From Clostridia bacterium (GTDB taxonomy: Bacteria > Bacillota > Clostridia > Oscillospirales > CAG-272), in contig CAADYN010000109.1 of the NCBI GenBank assembly GCA_900753285.1, forward strand, positions 1 to 8,463: a DNA stretch of 8,463 bases. The letters are read 5' to 3'. Below the pieces are notes generated by a model, which made no database searches, was not told the DNA's origin, and was given only the letters and a program-made list of their open reading frames with translations. Below, piece by piece: positions 5,428 through 8,463 of this stretch (position 1 is its first letter; each line of letters begins with the position of its first letter). Both the position numbers and the translations under genes were made by a program.

Positions 5428-7848
5428 TTACCAGAGCTTTACCGTTACGGGTTCGCTGAATGTTTCGTTTCCGTTCCAGTCTACTGCGGCTACCGTGTAA
5501 ACAATAGTCTTTCCGGCTTCTTTCGGAATGCGCTTGTCACGGAACGATACAACATGGTCGTTCTTGTGCAAGAGCGTGAGTTCTTCACCATTACGGAATA
5601 CCTTGAAGTATTTTATCGGCAGGTCGTTCTTTACAGGAGTCCACCAAAGGTCAACTCTGTCCTCTTCTCTGACTATGGCGTGAAGCTCGGGCTTTGTATG
5701 CTCGGACTTGTCCTCTAATTTGTCCACAGTCACAGCGGCAGCCTTATCGGAGAATTCACCGCGGATTCCGTCCTTACCGACAGCGCATACGGAGTAGTGG
5801 TATTTTGTCTTCATACCGCTCGTTACCTGACAGTCGTAGAAGCCTGTGCGTTCGGTCGAGCCTATGTAATTGCCGCATCCTGGAACAAAGTCAGGCGTCG
5901 TGCCGCGGTAGATACGGTAGAATTCAGCGCCGTCCGCGTCTTCCCACTTTATGTATGTTCCGCCAAGCTCAGCTTCTCTCGGAATGTCCGCGTATGCCGC
6001 AAAGCCTGACAAGCCGTTGTTCTTGACCTGCGCGCCGTCCGTGCTTCCGATAAGCTGAACCTTGAGCTCTTTCACTGTTACAGCCTTGTCGAGTACTATT
6101 CTGTTGTTCTCAATGTCGGAGTTGAGGGGATTGCCCGTGAACACAGCTATGGGAGTGTCGTCGCCGTCCGCGTAAACCTCAGCTTTTTCGACGAGATCCG
6201 CGGGATTGTTTCGTGAAGCTATCGCGAGAACTTTTACCGTCACAGGCTCGTCCCATGTGAACTTTATCCAGGGATTGCTCTCTCCCTTTGAAGCCCATTC
6301 TCTGCCGTTCATAAAGTCCTTCGCGCAGTCAGATTCATATCCGCCGGCGAAAATTGACGAAGCCTCGGTGTCGCTCTTTATTACGAGATTTTCGCTTCTG
6401 GTGATTTCCTTTGTCGAACAAACGCTTGTGATATTAACCTTAGCCGGAGTGCCTACATGATATCTTACGCGGAAAGTCTTGAATCCGTAAGCAGGGATGT
6501 CGAATACGAAATCTTCCTCGGAGAGAGCGTTTCCGGGCAGATCGTTTTCGATTATGTCCGTTTCCGTGACGTCCGCCGCTTTTCCGAGAGATACCTTAAC
6601 TCCGCTGACTGCTTTTCCCGCAATCTCTGCAAAACGGAGTATCATGCCCTCGCCGTTTGCTTCAGCAGGCTTCATTGTGGTAAGCTGAACATGGTCGGAG
6701 CCGATCTTGATGTAAGAACCGCTTTCAGCCTTTGCACTGCCGCTCACAACAGCCGCCTGCATGGGAGTAACGCTTTCCCATCCGAATCGGTTGTTTTCGC
6801 TCATGTCCTCACCGCAGGAGTTTGTGGAAATGCTGTATCTGAAATCTGCGTAACCGGGCTGATCTCCCTGGAAGTTTGTCTGCCACATATTGTTGAATAC
6901 ATAGCTGTAGATATAGGGCTTTTCCGATACATAGTCGAATGACCAGTTACCCGTGCGGCGTTCACCAAATTCTACAAGTGCAGTGTTGGGAGAAGCAAGA
7001 ACCATGTTGTATCCGGTTTCTGTGTCGCGTACTCCGGACCACTTGCATACGGTGTACCAGTCGTGCGATGTTCCGTAGGTCTGCTTTCCTTCAACCATGT
7101 TGCCGAGCGGAATGTCGTAGCGTATCTCGTGCTTTCCTTCGGTGCGGAAGGGGAAGGTGTAGTACGCTTCTTCGATAGGCTGGAGAGAGGGAAGCGCACC
7201 CTTGACTACTTCGTTTACTATGTCAATTCTCGGGATTCCGCGGTAGAGCTTTACTGTTTGGGTTGTCTTAGGATTGCGGAATGTCGAGGTTGTAACACGC
7301 GCCGTTTCGCATACATCGTTCTTTGTTAGAATGACCTCCGCTGTTTCGGGTGTGTGGAGAGTCCATTTATCCTCGTCAAACGGGAAGTTCATGTTGGAGA
7401 ACGGGATTCCGTGGTCGTCGTAATAGCGGTACTGGTTGAATTTTTCGACAGCTCCTGTGTCTACAACTTCACGGTTTGCCTTTTTGTCGGTGATGCTTGC
7501 AATAGTTCCGTCGGATGCAAATACTACCTTGTAGAACTCGTTTTCGATAGAGTTTACGTTTACCACGGTTTCGCAGGATGCCTTTGATGTGTCGGCCTTC
7601 TCGACTGAGTATACCTTATATCCCATAGCGGGAACATCCTTCGCGACAAACGAGAGAACGCCGTCTTTTACTTCATAAGGAACGCTTTCTCCGCCGTACT
7701 TTATCTCGAAGAACTCGGGGAAGTCCTCTGTCAGTTCAACATGAACCGCGTCGTTTCTTACCCAGTTCAGTCCGTTGTAAACGTAAATAGACTTGCCAGT
7801 GGATTTTTCGACAGCGCCGCCGGCGAGAGCTTCAACGGATTCTTTCAA
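5428..7848 (-). CDS. GH38 alpha-mannosidase-type protein, part after the in-frame stop (catalytic C-half plus discoidin and two FN3-like modules)
   Basis: Downstream part of a large glycoside hydrolase; numbering here counts from a TTG at 7848, although the frame stays open up to 7899. Residues about 20-82 are the linker after the three-helix bundle (SIYVYNGLNWVRND). About 95-465 are the beta-sandwich C-terminal domain of GH38, with NEFYKVVFASDGTIASITDK, SHDWYTV and the family-typical close GMILRFAEIAGK to FKTFRVR. About 485-620 resemble a discoidin/F5-8C carbohydrate-binding module (ENLVIKSDTEASS, NPWIKFTWDEPVTVK). About 625-708 and 718-806 look like fibronectin-III modules (EFYRIYRGTTPDF; IKYFKVFRNGEEL). 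It ends in TAA at 5430-5428 without a sorting signal or membrane anchor. No ribosome binding site precedes the TTG and this part lacks the catalytic barrel, so it is not a sensible separate protein. Likely substrates are alpha-mannosides of glycans or yeast mannan. Confidence 0.82.
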   Translation of the reverse strand: MKESVEALAGGAVEKSTGKSIYVYNGLNWVRNDAVHVELTEDFPEFFEIKYGGESVPYEVKDGVLSFVAKDVPAMGYKVYSVEKADTSKASCETVVNVNSIENEFYKVVFASDGTIASITDKKANREVVDTGAVEKFNQYRYYDDHGIPFSNMNFPFDEDKWTLHTPETAEVILTKNDVCETARVTTSTFRNPKTTQTVKLYRGIPRIDIVNEVVKGALPSLQPIEEAYYTFPFRTEGKHEIRYDIPLGNMVEGKQTYGTSHDWYTVCKWSGVRDTETGYNMVLASPNTALVEFGERRTGNWSFDYVSEKPYIYSYVFNNMWQTNFQGDQPGYADFRYSISTNSCGEDMSENNRFGWESVTPMQAAVVSGSAKAESGSYIKIGSDHVQLTTMKPAEANGEGMILRFAEIAGKAVSGVKVSLGKAADVTETDIIENDLPGNALSEEDFVFDIPAYGFKTFRVRYHVGTPAKVNITSVCSTKEITRSENLVIKSDTEASSIFAGGYESDCAKDFMNGREWASKGESNPWIKFTWDEPVTVKVLAIASRNNPADLVEKAEVYADGDDTPIAVFTGNPLNSDIENNRIVLDKAVTVKELKVQLIGSTDGAQVKNNGLSGFAAYADIPREAELGGTYIKWEDADGAEFYRIYRGTTPDFVPGCGNYIGSTERTGFYDCQVTSGMKTKYHYSVCAVGKDGIRGEFSDKAAAVTVDKLEDKSEHTKPELHAIVREEDRVDLWWTPVKNDLPIKYFKVFRNGEELTLLHKNDHVVSFRDKRIPKEAGKTIVYTVAAVDWNGNETFSEPVTVKLW

Positions 7849-7899
7849 GCACTTGTCTGCGAGAACCTTTGCACCGAACGCGTATGAACGTTTCCATTC

Positions 7900-7902
7900 C
7901 TA
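7900..7902 (-). other. in-frame TAG interrupting the GH38 gene
   Basis: The minus-strand frame reads His-Ser-Gln (CAT TCT CAG), then TAG, then Glu-Trp-Lys (GAA TGG AAA). Coding sense is unbroken on both sides with no frame change: 187 codons upstream to the window edge and more than 800 downstream. From memory of the family, the matching helix in related GH38 enzymes reads Gln-Trp-Glu-x-Lys, which would put Trp at the stop; TGG to TAG is a single G-to-A change. It is either a recent nonsense mutation, a base-call error or a decoded TAG. Confidence 0.9.
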
Positions 7903-8463
7903 CTGAGAATGATACATATGCGAGTCGTCGTAAGCCCAGTTGCCCCATGTGTGCTCGTCGTATACAAGATTGCGGTACATAGCTTCGGAGAGGGCGTTGT
8001 AAGGATATTTCGTACCCATTTCGGCAGCAAATGAAGCGGCGGTCTCGGCTGCGGGAATGGTGTTGCCTGCGAGCTTGTTAAGTCCCGATTCATATGCGGT
8101 AGTGCCCCAGCCGTCGTTCCACCAGTTTTCTTCCGTGCCGTCCTCGGATGGGATCATTTCGCTGTATTCCGCTTCAACATCCTCGAAAAATTCTGTCGGG
8201 AATGCGGTCTTAAGTCTCGGATAAGCATAGCCTTCGTCAGCGAATCTCTTGTTTACGGAGTTTATGACCTTAACCTGCATATCGTCGGGAGCTTTGTTGT
8301 CGCCGAACGGTACAAGCTGCATCGGGAATTTGTCGTAAGGATAACGTCTGCGTCCTTCAAGTGAAAGAAGCTCACCGAGCAGTCTGTCAATGCATGAGAT
8401 AGCGTTGTCCGTGCAGTTTTCAACATCGGAATTGTAAGCAGAGCCGTGGGGAGAAGAGAAGCC
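7900..8463 (-). CDS. GH38 alpha-mannosidase-type protein, part before the in-frame stop (5' end outside window)
   Basis: Upstream segment of the same GH38 gene, 187 codons from the window edge to the TAG at 7902-7900; the true start lies to the right of the window. The sequence covers the end of the catalytic barrel and the start of the helical-bundle domain. PMQLVPFGDNKAPDD and the NWWNDGWGTTAYESG stretch are typical of the region after the GH38 nucleophile. YDEHTWG (His at residue 171 of this segment) contains the conserved His expected to help bind the catalytic zinc. The nucleophile Asp and the other zinc ligands are beyond the edge. If translation ends at the TAG, the product loses the whole beta-sandwich and all accessory modules and would be inactive. 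Secretion is expected from the modules but the N-terminus cannot be seen. Confidence 0.82.
   Translation of the reverse strand, partial: GFSSPHGSAYNSDVENCTDNAISCIDRLLGELLSLEGRRRYPYDKFPMQLVPFGDNKAPDDMQVKVINSVNKRFADEGYAYPRLKTAFPTEFFEDVEAEYSEMIPSEDGTEENWWNDGWGTTAYESGLNKLAGNTIPAAETAASFAAEMGTKYPYNALSEAMYRNLVYDEHTWGNWAYDDSHMYHSQ

Larger units (their letters stand above)
5428..8463 (-). pseudogene. complete GH38 reading frame viewed as one interrupted gene
   Basis: The two GH38 parts share one reading frame (7902 and 7848 differ by 18 codons), so this is a single gene of at least 1011 sense and stop codons before its terminal TAA, broken by one TAG. There is no frameshift, deletion or further stop, and codon use looks the same on both sides, so any decay is very recent. 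If the TAG is an error or is read through, this is a functional CDS rather than a pseudogene. Confidence 0.6.

Noticed and set aside
7846..7848. Independent restart of the GH38 downstream part at TTG 7848
   Set aside because: No Shine-Dalgarno sequence precedes it, it lies inside a conserved helix, and the product would lack the catalytic barrel.
1..8463. CRISPR array, tRNA/rRNA, insertion sequence, toxin-antitoxin or phage-defence genes
   Set aside because: No regularly spaced repeats, cloverleaf sequences, transposase motifs or terminal inverted repeats were seen; all long coding frames are accounted for.

Overview
The window looks like a chromosomal segment of a gut-type member of the Clostridia (Bacillota), probably Oscillospiraceae/Ruminococcaceae-like. 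This is inferred from three things: the fabH-acpP-fabK-fabD-fabG gene order with FabK as enoyl reductase; strong AGGAG/GGAGG ribosome binding sites with a consensus TATAAT promoter; and carbohydrate-active enzymes next to housekeeping genes. Species cannot be assigned.

Left half, minus strand, read from 4277 down to 1: a cytoplasmic family-43 glycoside hydrolase gene, then fabH, acpP, fabK, fabD and the start of fabG (cut by the left edge). Gaps are short (24, 61 and 15 bp) or negative (8- and 19-nt overlaps), and no terminator is visible between genes, so they look like one operon. FabH starts type II fatty-acid synthesis from acetyl-CoA and malonyl-ACP, AcpP carries the chain, FabD loads malonyl units, FabG reduces the ketone and FabK reduces the enoyl intermediate. 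The unusual member is the glycosidase at the head of the operon.

Middle: a 211-bp divergent intergenic region (4278-4488) holds a near-consensus promoter facing right and a repeat-rich stretch upstream of the glycosidase. To its right lies a two-gene plus-strand unit: an ECF sigma factor (GTG start) overlapping by 17 nt a very short zinc-motif, single-pass membrane anti-sigma factor. A two-tier stem-loop at 5329-5412 separates this unit from the convergent gene on its right and probably terminates both.

Right half, minus strand: a large family-38 glycoside hydrolase (alpha-mannosidase type) with C-terminal discoidin-like and two fibronectin-III-like modules. Its frame is open from the right edge (8463) to 5430 except for one in-frame TAG at 7902-7900, which splits the catalytic half of the protein. 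This is most likely a recent nonsense mutation or a sequencing error at a tryptophan codon, but readthrough or reassignment of TAG is not excluded: the only gene here that ends in TAG has a TAA as its very next codon.
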